In this document: positions 25,266 through 34,880 of the stretch, piece by piece
Layout of the letters: every line of letters begins with the position of its first letter
Position numbering within the stretch: position 1 is the first letter of the stretch
NCBI GenBank assembly: GCA_016706405.1
Contig: JADJJT010000002.1
Location: 868,001-932,000 of the forward strand
Direction: 5' to 3'
DNA length: 64,000 bases
DNA from: Sphingobacteriales bacterium
GTDB taxonomy: Bacteria > Bacteroidota > Bacteroidia > Chitinophagales > UBA2359
The notes under the pieces: model-generated
Databases searched by the model: none
What the model was told of the DNA's origin: nothing
The model's input: only the letters and a program-made list of their open reading frames with translations
Translations under genes and position numbers: made by a program

Positions 25266-27734
25266 ATGAACTATATTGGCGAGTGGTTTATTACCGGACA
25301 AATTGGCCATTTGTGTACGCTCATTAGCTTAGTGGCGGCAATTGTTGCTACTATTAGCTACTATTGCGCCAGTTTATACAATACCACATCTGTACAACTC
25401 CAACCCCAAAACCCCGAAAGCGAAAAACAAGGACAAGCTTGGTTAAAATTGGCTCGTGGTGCTTTTTATATCCATGCTACGGCAGTTGCACTTATTTTTA
25501 TTATACTTTTTTACTTAATTTTTAACCATCGTTTCGAGTATAAATACGTTTGGCAGCACTCATCTTTAGATTTGCCTTTGCGTTACATGATTTCGTGTTT
25601 TTGGGAAGGGCAGGAAGGTAGTTTTTTGTTATGGACAATTTGGCACGCCGTCTTAGGCTTGGTATTAATACGTAACGCCAAACGCTGGGAAGCCCCCACA
25701 ATGACTTTTGTTTGCGCTACCCAAATATTTTTAGCCGTTATGCTTATAGGCATTTACTTTTTTGGCTATAAATTAGGCAGTAGTCCCTTTATTTTAATGC
25801 GCGACGACACTCCACTTGCACCAATTTTTGGACGTGCCGATTACGTTTCAATGATAACAGATGGCAACGGTCTTAACCCTTTGCTGCAAAACTATTGGAT
25901 GGTAATACATCCGCCGGTGCTATTTTTAGGGTTTGCCGGGGTAATTGTACCTTTTGCCTACGCCTTAGCAGCACTTTGGCAGCGCGACTATACCAACTGG
26001 GCTTTGCCCACCCTAAAATGGACCCTATTTGCAGGCGGCGTTTTAGGCTTGGGAATTTTAATGGGTGGGGCTTGGGCTTACGAATCGCTGACTTTTGGTG
26101 GATTTTGGGCTTGGGACCCCGTAGAAAATGCCTCGTTAGTACCTTGGTTAGTGCTAATTGCCGGATTACATACTTTATTGGTTTACAAACATACCGGATA
26201 CGCACTTAAAGCAACCCTTATTTTACTGCCGCTATCGTTTTTGTTTATTTTATATTCAACTTTTTTAACCCGTAGTGGTGTTTTAGGCGAAACCTCGGTA
26301 CACTCGTTTACCGATTTAGGCATGTCGGGGCAGTTATTGGCCTTTTTATTCTTCTTTATCGCCATTACAAAAATTTTACTTTTTACTCGATGGCGCAGTA
26401 TTCCAGACGTAAAAAAAGAAGAAAGTGCCTACTCGCGCGAGTTTTGGATGTTTATTGGCGCTTTGTTACTACTGCTTATTGGCGGTATGATATCGGTAGA
26501 TACCTCGTGGCCGGTAATCAATAAACTGCTCGGAACTAACACTACTATTACCGATGCCGTACAACATTATAATAGATATGCTATTTGGTTTGCCATTTTA
26601 ATTGCCATTTTAAGTGGAGCAGTACAGTTTTTGCGTTTCAAAACCAGCGACCTTAAAAAATTTGCCGCCAGCCAAATAATACCTTTAACACTAACTGCTG
26701 TTTTAACAGTAGCGATTGCATGGGCTATGGGTATGAAGTATTGGCCTTATATGGTTATGTTATTTGCCTCAACCTATGCTTTTATTGCCAATGCCACCTA
26801 TTTTGGCCAAAAAATAAAATCCGGAAAAATGCGCGTAGCAGGTGCATCGGTTGCACATATCGGGTTTGCCTTAATTTTATTCGGAACGCTTATATCACAA
26901 GGCTATCAAGATGTAATTTCGATTAATACAATGGGTATTGAATACGGCAAAGACTTTGACGCAAAAACTAATGCCGAAAATATTTTATTGTACAAAAACC
27001 AACCTGTGCAAATGGGGCAATATTGGGTTACTTATAAAGGCGAAGAAATTAAAAATGAAATTGACTCCTATTTTCCGGTACTCTACGAGAAAAAACAAGC
27101 CATAGACGATGCTCCAACAGAGTCGTTTACCTTGCGCCCCCACGCACAAAAAAATCCTAAAATGGGTTTAGTTGCCAACCCCTCAACCAAACATTACCTG
27201 CACAAAGATGTATTTACCCATATAACCTCGTTTGCAGATAAAACCCAAACCGAAAGCGAAACCGCTGAGCAACTAAAAGAAATTGAGCTGAAACCAGGCG
27301 ATACTGCCGTTGTAAACCGCCGACTAATAATTTTGAACAGCATAAGCCCCCAACCTCAAGACCCACGCTACATTGCCCTGCCCGGAGATATTGCCGCCGC
27401 AGCCCATTTGACTGTTACGGACTTGCACAACCCATCGCAAACCGTAGAAGTTGCGCCGGTCTATTATATCCGGAACAGCCAAGAGAATTTTATTGAAACA
27501 ACAATTGAAGAGCAGCAACTAAGCATCCGGTTTTTAAAAATCTATCCGGATAAAAATGCTATTAAATTAGGACTGCTCGAATCAACAGCACCACAAGATT
27601 TTATTATCATGAAAGCAGTTGTTTTCCCTTATATTAATGTACTTTGGATTGGCTGCGTGGTACTTTTTATTGGTTTTATGATGAGTTTGCGTCAAAGATA
27701 TCTTGAGGCCAAAAGAAAAAAACAGTCAAACTAA
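25266..27734 (+). CDS. ccmF: Cytochrome c heme lyase subunit CcmF/CcsA-type
   Basis: Large polytopic membrane protein that passes heme from holo-CcmE to apocytochrome c. The tryptophan-rich WWD-type segment GGFWAWDPVENASLVPWL lies at about 277-294; conserved His occur in WMVIHPPVLFLG and HSFTDLG. The N-terminal two thirds is a membrane bundle; a periplasmic domain (about 555-790) precedes a last helix (about 785-810). 822 aa, typical of Bacteroidota CcmF. It follows ccmE after 112 nt. No ccmA/B/C/H gene is in the window. Confidence 0.92.
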   Translation: MNYIGEWFITGQIGHLCTLISLVAAIVATISYYCASLYNTTSVQLQPQNPESEKQGQAWLKLARGAFYIHATAVALIFIILFYLIFNHRFEYKYVWQHSSLDLPLRYMISCFWEGQEGSFLLWTIWHAVLGLVLIRNAKRWEAPTMTFVCATQIFLAVMLIGIYFFGYKLGSSPFILMRDDTPLAPIFGRADYVSMITDGNGLNPLLQNYWMVIHPPVLFLGFAGVIVPFAYALAALWQRDYTNWALPTLKWTLFAGGVLGLGILMGGAWAYESLTFGGFWAWDPVENASLVPWLVLIAGLHTLLVYKHTGYALKATLILLPLSFLFILYSTFLTRSGVLGETSVHSFTDLGMSGQLLAFLFFFIAITKILLFTRWRSIPDVKKEESAYSREFWMFIGALLLLLIGGMISVDTSWPVINKLLGTNTTITDAVQHYNRYAIWFAILIAILSGAVQFLRFKTSDLKKFAASQIIPLTLTAVLTVAIAWAMGMKYWPYMVMLFASTYAFIANATYFGQKIKSGKMRVAGASVAHIGFALILFGTLISQGYQDVISINTMGIEYGKDFDAKTNAENILLYKNQPVQMGQYWVTYKGEEIKNEIDSYFPVLYEKKQAIDDAPTESFTLRPHAQKNPKMGLVANPSTKHYLHKDVFTHITSFADKTQTESETAEQLKEIELKPGDTAVVNRRLIILNSISPQPQDPRYIALPGDIAAAAHLTVTDLHNPSQTVEVAPVYYIRNSQENFIETTIEEQQLSIRFLKIYPDKNAIKLGLLESTAPQDFIIMKAVVFPYINVLWIGCVVLFIGFMMSLRQRYLEAKRKKQSN

Positions 27735-27749
27735 ACAATCGAAACTAAA

Positions 27750-28403
27750 TTACCCTCTTACAAATGGGTTGTATTTTTTTTCGTGGCCGATATTGGTTGG
27801 CTGTCCATGCCCCGGATAAACGATAACCTTGTCATCTAAGGTGTACAATTTATTTTTTATGCTATGAGTTAGCTTTTCCATGCTTCCATAAGGCGGAAAA
27901 TCGGTGCGGCCTATACTTTCGTGAAACAAAACATCGCCGCTTATTAAAGTTTGTGCTTGGGCGCAGTAAAAAGTTAAACTTCCGGGCGAATGGCCGGGCG
28001 TGTGTAAAATTTCAAACACAAAACTACCTAACTGTACTTTATCGCCTTCGTTTAAATAGGGCAAAGCAGGCTGGGGTGATGGTTCGTAGGGCAAATTATA
28101 AAGGTGGGCAATTCGGGGCGTTTCTTCGTTTAGTAAATTCAACTCTTCGGGGTGCAGTTCGGGTAATAAGCCCCAAGTGCGGTGTGCAAAGGCATTGCCA
28201 AAAACATGGTCAATATGGCAGTGAGTATTTATGAGGCGAGTTGGGCGCAGATTTTTTCCGGAAATAAAGGTCTGTAATTTTTTTTGCTCGCTGGCACTAT
28301 GGCACGATGCATCAAAAATAAGACAATCGGACCCCTCTTCAATATAAACAATATAACAATTTGTTTCAAATGGGTTAAATGGTAAACGCGCTATTTGCAG
28401 CAT
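27750..28403 (-). CDS. MBL-fold metal-dependent hydrolase (glyoxalase II-like)
   Basis: Metallo-beta-lactamase fold with the HxHxDH motif at residues 61-66 (THCHIDHVFGN), a later HTPGHSPGS and SGDVLF Asp, and a final VYPGHG His, all two-metal ligands. 217 aa. Family members hydrolyse thioesters such as S-lactoylglutathione or act on persulfides; the substrate here is not determined. It converges with ccmF (15 nt gap) and is divergent from the next gene. Confidence 0.9.
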   Translation of the reverse strand: MLQIARLPFNPFETNCYIVYIEEGSDCLIFDASCHSASEQKKLQTFISGKNLRPTRLINTHCHIDHVFGNAFAHRTWGLLPELHPEELNLLNEETPRIAHLYNLPYEPSPQPALPYLNEGDKVQLGSFVFEILHTPGHSPGSLTFYCAQAQTLISGDVLFHESIGRTDFPPYGSMEKLTHSIKNKLYTLDDKVIVYPGHGQPTNIGHEKKYNPFVRG

Positions 28404-28507
28404 AGTATTTTAAGTTAAATAAAATTATTTTTACTATTATTTTATTTTTTAAATATGTTATTATTAATTTTATTCAAAAAATCACCTCAAAAGTACATAT
28501 TTTTTCT

Positions 28508-28515
28508 TAAATTTG
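28508..28515 (+). promoter_or_regulatory. -7 element (TAAATTTG) of the secreted Cys-rich gene
   Basis: Exact TANNTTTG match, 70 nt before the ATG at 28586. Confidence 0.55.
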
Positions 28516-28585
28516 CACGCTTATATTCGCAAAACAAGAGCTTGTTTTTTATTAATTAAATTATTTCAACTCGTTAATTTTTAGT

Positions 28586-29575
28586 ATGCAAAAAGTATTT
28601 GTTTTTACATTTGTTTTGTTTGCCCATACGGTTTTGCTTGTTGCACAAACAAGCAGCAGCTATAAAACCACCACCAACTCTTATACTGTTACTACCGAAT
28701 TAAGTCCGGTGGCAAAATATTTAATCGGGCAAATTTCAGCTACCGGCGAACCTCTTATTACCCAAAATGAGGCGGTGCTTAAACAAGCTATCGAAACCGA
28801 ATATTATGACGGCACAACGGTTGAAAACCTCGAAATTAAAACTTCAAATGGTGTTTATTACTTGTGGGCAAACGCCAAAGTTATAACCGGAACAGCCAAA
28901 CTTATTCGCCTTAGCCTCGAGCGAATTAACAACGACTTGTATATTACCAACAAATCGGCTATTGAGGCTTGTTATGCGGTGCATTGCAAAGATATGAGCT
29001 TTGCCACCGATGCCTGTAATTGCAACGACCCAAGCACCGAAGGTATGGCCATGTATGCCGCCCAAACCGGATTTTTATTGACTACCAAAGGTATTGGCAA
29101 ACTGCTTACCGAAGCCCGCCTTCAAGCCAAAGATGGTATGCCGGGCGGGCAACCTATCGTAATAATTGGCAGCGCAAATACCAAAACAATTAATTACGAT
29201 GCCACCAAACTACAACAAGCCCTAACCCAAGAGCTTAGCGATGGCACCCAAATTACCGAAGTTAAACTAAAACAGTTGGCCAATTCAGGCCAATATATTT
29301 TGTTGGGCTATGGCAGCAACGCTAATGATGGTTGGCGTACCGTAACAAGACTTGGTTTGCAAATTAACGCCACTGATAGCGCTTTATATTTTACTCCAAC
29401 TACTATTTTAGACGTATGCAGCACCAATTGCCGCGAAATTACCGGCTTTGAAAACGGTAGCGACTGCCATTGCGAAGACCGCGAATTTACTAAAGACCGC
29501 AAAGAAGTAAAAATGATAAGCAAAACCAATTTTTTTAGCCTTCGGCAAGGCTTAGGGGCTTTATTTGCTTATTAA
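28586..29575 (+). CDS. Secreted protein with two copies of an unrecognised Cys-containing domain
   Basis: 329 aa with signal peptide MQKVFVFTFVLFAHTVLLVAQ. The rest is an internal duplication of about 130 residues. Each half has an L..A...E..DGT.....K stretch, a central beta-rich part (GVYYLWANAKV / GQYILLGYGSN), an R...L.L.......LY.. strand and a Cys cluster: C-x4-C-x9-C-x-C in the first half, C-x3-C-x11-C-x-C in the second (ending CHCED). No sorting domain or lipobox is seen, so it is probably periplasmic. I do not recognise the domain. The Cys pairs could form disulfides or bind metal. Confidence 0.75.
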   Translation: MQKVFVFTFVLFAHTVLLVAQTSSSYKTTTNSYTVTTELSPVAKYLIGQISATGEPLITQNEAVLKQAIETEYYDGTTVENLEIKTSNGVYYLWANAKVITGTAKLIRLSLERINNDLYITNKSAIEACYAVHCKDMSFATDACNCNDPSTEGMAMYAAQTGFLLTTKGIGKLLTEARLQAKDGMPGGQPIVIIGSANTKTINYDATKLQQALTQELSDGTQITEVKLKQLANSGQYILLGYGSNANDGWRTVTRLGLQINATDSALYFTPTTILDVCSTNCREITGFENGSDCHCEDREFTKDRKEVKMISKTNFFSLRQGLGALFAY

Positions 29576-29599
29576 ATGCACACTATTTAAGCGTAGTTT

Positions 29600-29986
29600 C
29601 TAATGCTGTTTTAAATTTTCTAACTGTTTGAATTCAGTTTTTTGGCGTTCAATTTGTGTAGATAATGCTTTAATTGCATTTTCGATAGCTATTTTTTCCT
29701 CCGGATATAGACTTGCCTGGGTCTTATTTTTTCGGATAATTTGCTCTAATTCTTTGCTCAGTTGTATTACTGTTTTATTATCATCGTTTAAGGGCAAAGT
29801 TGTTGCTGAAGGGGCATTTTGGTTTACTGCGCCGGCATTTGTTAACAAATTGTTTGGTTGCACCTGCGGCGGTTTGTTTAAAATATGCCAGGTTAGCCCT
29901 GCTAAAAGAAGGGCTAAGAACAATATAAATAAATGTTTGGGCGTAATTTGCTGTAAAAAATTTTTATTATTACTTGGCGCACTCAT
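29600..29986 (-). CDS. Small membrane-anchored protein with coiled-coil tail
   Basis: 128 aa. One transmembrane helix (about 17-36, HLFILFLALLLAGLTWHIL), an Asn/Pro/Ala-rich linker (about 38-68), then a charged helical region likely to form a coiled coil (about 70-127). Unknown function. It converges with the secreted Cys-rich gene and is followed upstream by the IS-split lipoprotein remnant. Confidence 0.65.
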   Translation of the reverse strand: MSAPSNNKNFLQQITPKHLFILFLALLLAGLTWHILNKPPQVQPNNLLTNAGAVNQNAPSATTLPLNDDNKTVIQLSKELEQIIRKNKTQASLYPEEKIAIENAIKALSTQIERQKTEFKQLENLKQH

Positions 29987-30127
29987 TATGGTAGGGCAAA
30001 ATATTTAGTAAAACGCAAACTTACAAAAAAAACTCCGCCAAACAAAACTGATTAAGCACAGCTTGTAACAAGGCAAAAAACAAAACTCGAACAAATTTTC
30101 TCATTCTTTAACCTTGAAAATAAAACT

Positions 30128-30316
30128 TTAATTTGGGTTGGGGGCTATCACCTTAACTTCGGCAAGTGGCGTCAAACTACAATTAGTAAAAGCGGCTATA
30201 TCGGTACTAACAACGGGAGGTAATGTTGCTTGTATAGTATAGGCATCAATAGTGCCATTATTGCCAATACATAAATGGGCATCGGCAGGATTTGCTTTAA
30301 AAACATTGTCAATTAA
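30128..30316 (-). pseudogene. C-terminal remnant of the IS-split beta-helix lipoprotein
   Basis: Reading on from the gene at 31545-32636 across the IS (30317-31545 removed, one target copy kept), the frame continues DVLI-DNVFKANPADAHLCIGNNG and ends with TAA at 30128 after 62 codons. It has no start of its own and is too far from any promoter, so it is not translated by itself. It shows that the lipoprotein was originally 423 residues. Confidence 0.85.
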
Positions 30317-31545
30317 GGAGTAATGGACATTTTTAATGCTATTTTTTAGACGCTTGGTTCAAGTGGACATTTTTAATGCTGTTTTTTTATTCACTTTTTT
30401 ACATTATTCTTGAATATTTTATTTCTTTGCATGTCTGTAAAAACGGAAACAAGCTCTGCTGGGGAGCAACTTGTCAGGGATAAAACAGATGCTTGACGAA
30501 AATGTCTTATCAAAGGCTTACTGTATATTGTAAGCCTTTGATATTTTCAGAAAGCCCTTATACCTTTAAAAACCCATCTATAAATTTCATTTTCCGTTTC
30601 ATTGATAGGCCATTATGGTTTCTTAATTTGTTTTTTAAATCTGCGAAATGTCCATCAATAGCATTGGTTGTGTTAGGTATTTGAAGTTCCCTGTTATCGT
30701 GCCAAGTAAACAACCAGGTAAATTATTCTTCAAACTACGATAAGCACTTCTAAGCCTTTTATGCGTATAAAACGATTTGTTTGTAGTCGGATTTACAGTT
30801 CTCTCGTTTAGAAACACTTTCCATTTTTCAAGCCATAGCCCTAATGTTCCGACAAAGCTTTCTTTGTCTGTTTGCTTCATCAAATCTACAACATCCATCA
30901 GCTCTTGTGCAGCTTTTAGCTTTGGCTTACGGGTCAAATATCTTCGAATTATTGCTGCTTGATGAAACTGGCACATTTGAACAGGAATACCCTTAAACGA
31001 CGCAATTAAGCCTTTTCTTCCGTCACAAACAATAGCCGAAATAGTAAAACCTCGCCTTTTTAACTCCTTAATTCCTTCTATATACAGCGCATTTGTCTCT
31101 GTCTTCACATAATATTTCAAAAGGTTTTCTTTGGTGTAGGCATCTTTAAAAAGCATTACGCCAAAACCCCGCTCCCAATAGGTGGTGTCCATTAATACAA
31201 CGACTACTCTACCTGTTTTTTCCGTAGCCACTATTTTAATCTTGTCTAACCGCCTTTGAATCGTTTTAACAGAACAATTATACTTGTGAGCTAACTGCAA
31301 ATAGGTCTGTTTACCACTTTTGTATTCTTCCCATATTTGCTCGTTATTGATGCGTTGCCCACCTAAAAATTGTTTATTACAGCAGGCACATTTATATCGC
31401 TGTTTACCTTTTACTAACCCATTTTTCTTGGTAACAGAACTACCGCAGTAAAAGCACTTTTTTTATTCATAACCTTTGATTGTCCTCAAAGCTAATAATA
31501 TTAAGCTTTCTAGACGATTTTAGCATCATTTTTGTCCATTAAGCC
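30317..31545 (-). mobile_element. IS256-type insertion sequence (Zn-ribbon variant), copy 2, 1229 bp
   Basis: Same ends as copy 1 at 4381-5609 (GGAGTAATGGACA on the left; reverse complement of GGCTTAATGGACA on the right) and the same length, in inverted orientation. Flanks TCAATTAA (30309-30316) and TAAATTAA (31546-31553) are an 8-bp target duplication with one mismatch, indicating an older insertion than copy 1. The transposase gene carries a frameshift, so this copy could move only with help from another one. Confidence 0.9.
30558..31470 (-). pseudogene. Frameshifted IS256-type transposase (copy 2)
   Basis: Aligned to copy 1, it lacks one T in the sequence coding for NNLPWLF (near 30716), which turns the rest into LPGCLLGTITG and removes the C-terminal acidic residue. 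The zinc ribbon (CFYCGS ... CACCNKQ) is present upstream of the annotated Met (31300) but, as in copy 1, lies one frame away from the ATG at 31470, with AATAAAAAAAG between. A TTG start like that of copy 1 is absent here. Nonfunctional as it stands. Confidence 0.88.
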
Positions 31546-32636
31546 TAAATTAATACATCGGGCATAGGTTTGCCGGCAAAGCCAATGGTAAACAACAGTG
31601 CAAATGGTTTTGTACTGGGGGTAATAGCATTAGTTTTACTAAAGTTGTTATTATAAACGGCAATATGTTCGGGGTAGGGGTCGTAGTCGGCATCTTTGCT
31701 TAAAACATTGGCATCAATGGTTAGGTAGTTAATAATGCCAACACCTACGCGATTGTTATTTTTTATGGTATTATTAAATACTTCAACGGTGTCGGTGGCC
31801 AAAATTAGCACGCCTGTTCCGGGCGGAACCTCACCAACAATATTTCCTGCTGGGGCAAAATTATCTTGGTTGTTGTCAATAATTTGGTTGTTAAAAACCC
31901 TTGTTTTTGCGCCTCGCGCTATTAATAAATTAGGCAAATCGAAGACCAAAATGCCCCCTGTATTATTTATAGAGGTATTATTGTAAACATCGCTGTTTGA
32001 AGTATTTTCAATTTCAATACCCGCTACATTTTGCTCGGCTTTACAGTTGCGCACAATTACTGTATTTGACTGACCCACATAAATACCTGCATCAGATGCA
32101 CCATAGGCATAACAGCCGTCCATTAATACGTGTTGGCAGTTTACTGGGTATAAGCCATAAGCACCATTTTTTTCGTTTGCGCCGTTAGTCCATACAGCGC
32201 CAACCTGATAATAAGTTACGCCTGTGCAGTCTTTGGTTTTAATGCCGTCGCCTTTGGTATTTTCAACGGTAAAGCCTTTAAGCAGTAGATTAGTGCAATT
32301 AGTAATTTTTAAACCTTCGGCACCCGCTTGTTGGTTGGCAAACGATAGAATAGTTTTGTTGAGACCAGCCCCCCGGATGGTGATGCCATCTTTGCCATCG
32401 AGCGATAGGGTAGTTTTGAACTCGTATTTTCCGGATGCCAAATCAATTATGCCGTTATTGTTCATATTAATTAGGGCTTCCTGAAGTTTTGCTTCTATAT
32501 TTTCGGTATTAGGACCAAAAAAATAAATATTGTTTTCGATTATAGGCCCATAACCCAAATCGTTATTATGGCATCCGGAAAAAACAAAGGCTAAAACGAG
32601 TAATATCGTGCCTGAAAAATAATAAGGGGTACGCAT
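31545..32636 (-). CDS. Parallel beta-helix lipoprotein, 3' end removed by an IS
   Basis: Lipoprotein signal with lipobox FSGC (Cys22). The body is a right-handed beta-helix of repeated turns (GLKITNCTNLLLKGFTVENT, GIYVGQSNTVIVRNCKAEQN, GILVFDLPN). It resembles a beta-helix family that is often encoded beside a di-heme cytochrome c protein; no such partner is present here. The stop TAG is created at the IS boundary: TA from the target and G from the IS. The native protein was 423 aa; about 62 C-terminal residues are cut off. Confidence 0.85.
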   Translation of the reverse strand: MRTPYYFSGTILLVLAFVFSGCHNNDLGYGPIIENNIYFFGPNTENIEAKLQEALINMNNNGIIDLASGKYEFKTTLSLDGKDGITIRGAGLNKTILSFANQQAGAEGLKITNCTNLLLKGFTVENTKGDGIKTKDCTGVTYYQVGAVWTNGANEKNGAYGLYPVNCQHVLMDGCYAYGASDAGIYVGQSNTVIVRNCKAEQNVAGIEIENTSNSDVYNNTSINNTGGILVFDLPNLLIARGAKTRVFNNQIIDNNQDNFAPAGNIVGEVPPGTGVLILATDTVEVFNNTIKNNNRVGVGIINYLTIDANVLSKDADYDPYPEHIAVYNNNFSKTNAITPSTKPFALLFTIGFAGKPMPDVLI

Positions 32637-32682
32637 TGGGTTTAGTTTGTGTTAAGCAATAAAGTAAAATGCAAAATAAATA

Positions 32683-33309
32683 TTAAATATAATAATTTTT
32701 AAGTGTTGGGTCGTCTTCGTAAGCAGTTCCAATATGGCAAAGGTGGTCTAAAATTTCGGCAAATAAATCAAACAATAGTTTAAGGCGGTTAATGTCTTTA
32801 ATTACGCCTACCACCATAAAGGTAACGCAATCAACATTATCGGGGTAGGTATTATCGAAGACGTGTGCGTTTGCCTTGTTTACAGTAATATAAATTTCGG
32901 GTTGATGGCTAATTAACATCCGGATATGCTCGTTGTTAAAAAATTTCCATAACTTATAATGGTCGTTTCCTTGAATGATATAGTTAGAATCAAAATCTTC
33001 TTGGTCAACTTCAACATCGCTCACCAAGCCCAACCATTTGCCCACATCGCTAAACCAACTGCGGCGGTAAATGGTAAATCTAAATTTATCTTTGTTAATA
33101 AAAGGTGCGCGCATACGGGTGTAGGTAATAGAGCTTTTTCCGGAGCTAACAACGTATTTATCTAAAATAATCATCCACTCTTTATGTTTCGCTCTTACTT
33201 CATCGTTTTTCCAGGTTCCACCATCATTATAGGTAGCGCCAATTTCGTTGCTTAACTGCGTCCAAATTTCTTTTCGACTTGGTCCAAAAAGTGCTTTTAA
33301 AATACTCAT
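32683..33309 (-). CDS. Conserved-looking hypothetical cytosolic protein
   Basis: 208 aa, no signal peptide. The sequence pattern FRFTIYRRSWFSDVGKWLG ... FDSNYIIQGNDHYKLWKFFNNEHIRMLI suggests a compact alpha/beta fold, with a C-terminal helix containing DLFAEILDHLCHIGTAY. I recognise the general style from uncharacterised bacterial proteins but cannot name a family. It lies 46 nt upstream of the beta-helix lipoprotein in the same direction and could be co-transcribed with it. Confidence 0.65.
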   Translation of the reverse strand: MSILKALFGPSRKEIWTQLSNEIGATYNDGGTWKNDEVRAKHKEWMIILDKYVVSSGKSSITYTRMRAPFINKDKFRFTIYRRSWFSDVGKWLGLVSDVEVDQEDFDSNYIIQGNDHYKLWKFFNNEHIRMLISHQPEIYITVNKANAHVFDNTYPDNVDCVTFMVVGVIKDINRLKLLFDLFAEILDHLCHIGTAYEDDPTLKNYYI

Positions 33310-33570
33310 AATTAAGAAAAAAAAATTAGGATATGATAGATGAAATGAAAAATAACGGCAATTTTACGCAATAGTTTTTATTTTTTTACATGGTAACAAC
33401 TAAAATTTGTACTTAATATTGGCAAATATGCTGTTTTTAAAGTGAAAGTATTTTTTGAATTATTTTTTACTGCTTGCAACCATTTTTAAACAGGTTACAT
33501 CAAGTTTATAGTTTTTGTTTATTGAGCGTTGAATGAGTTTGGGAAAACAGGTGTTTTAAATTATTTTATT

Positions 33571-33873
33571 ATGAAAAAGTTTGCTACCATTACCAAAAAC
33601 CAACATTTTTTTATTTTTACGATTGCTGTTTTTGTAAGTTTGCTTGCTACTTATTTTTTATGGTCTAACGATTATACTTATTGCAACCAAAACAATTTGT
33701 CGGCTGCTTGTATTGTTGAGTTTGTTATTTGGGGTATTTTAAATTTTGCCGTAATTGCCCCAAGTTTGTATGCCGCCCGATATTTATTTCTTTTATGGCT
33801 TAATGCTTTGCAGCCTTTAAAACCCGTTAAAAATAAAGAAACTCGCGCCGGCAAAAGTGTGTTTAGCAATTAA
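33571..33873 (+). CDS. Small inner-membrane protein
   Basis: 100 aa starting at ATG 33571 (MKKFATITKNQHF); the upstream in-frame ATG at 33529 adds only a weak extension. Two transmembrane helices (about 12-31 and 48-77) with two Cys (positions near 38 and 47) in the loop between them, which may pair outside the membrane. Function unknown. It converges with the universal stress protein gene. Confidence 0.6.
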   Translation: MKKFATITKNQHFFIFTIAVFVSLLATYFLWSNDYTYCNQNNLSAACIVEFVIWGILNFAVIAPSLYAARYLFLLWLNALQPLKPVKNKETRAGKSVFSN

Positions 33874-33885
33874 CCAATTCGGTAA

Positions 33886-34731
33886 TTAGGCGGTAAGAGA
33901 TGTATTTTCGCGCAAAACTAATAATGGTTTGTTAAAACTGCGCAATAAACGAATAGCAAAATCATCTAAAAAAAAATTAGCCCAAAAATTGCGCTTTCGA
34001 TGAAAAACTACTGTTAAAGCTTGATTGTTTTCGGCCTGTGTTTCATTATTAAGTGCGTCTGCTATTGATGGCGCGCGTACTATTTTTACCTCAAACCTAC
34101 AATCTAAAATGCGGTCTAATGCTTCGATGTATTGGGGCAACATAGAGGGGGCAATAGGTAAATTTGAGTTTTCGACGTGTAGCAATAATACCGGAATATT
34201 TAACATTTGCGCCAACATATCTATTTGATACAATCCCAATAAATTGTCGTACATTAATTTGGTAGGATAAATTATTTTTGCGAAGGGCAAAAAAGGTTTA
34301 TCATCCGGAATAAAAAGCAGTACACAATTTGCGAGGGCTATAATATCATCAAAAACATGCCCAAAAATATAATCGCGCACATCAAAAGGGTGTCTAATTC
34401 TAAAAACCATACCCTGCCATGTTTTTAGTTGCGCTAATTGTACCAAACGTTTGTTAAAATACCCCCTAATAGGCAGCAAAGGCGCAGCATTTGCAAAATT
34501 TGTGCCCCGCATAAAACTATTTGCTCGTGCTTGTAAGTTTTCTTGAAAACTTAAGACTAAATTTTTAAGTTCTTGCCTGTTTAATCCCTTAGCAACCGGG
34601 TCTGGCTCGTAAATATGAAGTAGTTGCACTTGTGCTTCCAACTTGGCCGATAACCATATAGCAGCATCTCGGGCAGGTTTTTCTTGCTCGGTAAAATTAG
34701 TTGCCAAAACAATGCGATTTCTTTTGTCCAT
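33886..34731 (-). CDS. Universal stress protein (two-domain)
   Basis: 281 aa. The N-terminal UspA-like domain begins MDKRNRIVLATNFTEQEKPARDAAIWLSAKLEAQVQLLHIYEP; a second, more diverged domain follows from about 150 (KIIYPTKLMYDN ... LLHVEN ... LTVVFHRKRNFW). No clear ATP-binding G-x2-G-x9-G(S/T) is seen. Probably a cytosolic stress-response protein; ligand unknown. Confidence 0.8.
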   Translation of the reverse strand: MDKRNRIVLATNFTEQEKPARDAAIWLSAKLEAQVQLLHIYEPDPVAKGLNRQELKNLVLSFQENLQARANSFMRGTNFANAAPLLPIRGYFNKRLVQLAQLKTWQGMVFRIRHPFDVRDYIFGHVFDDIIALANCVLLFIPDDKPFLPFAKIIYPTKLMYDNLLGLYQIDMLAQMLNIPVLLLHVENSNLPIAPSMLPQYIEALDRILDCRFEVKIVRAPSIADALNNETQAENNQALTVVFHRKRNFWANFFLDDFAIRLLRSFNKPLLVLRENTSLTA

Positions 34732-34839
34732 ACGTGCAAGGTGCGAAAATACTAATTAAATCTTAAACAAATACTACCTGTTTCGGCAAGTTTTGTACTA
34801 AATTCCGGATTTACACCTTAACCGTTTTTCATTTTTTTG

Positions 34840-34847
34840 TAAATTTG
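34840..34847 (+). promoter_or_regulatory. -7 element (TAAATTTG) of the TPR gene
   Basis: Exact TANNTTTG match. It overlaps an in-frame ATG at 34845, so translation must start later, at 34881. Confidence 0.65.
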
Positions 34848-34880
34848 TGCCACAAATACGATTTTGCCCAATTTACATAC

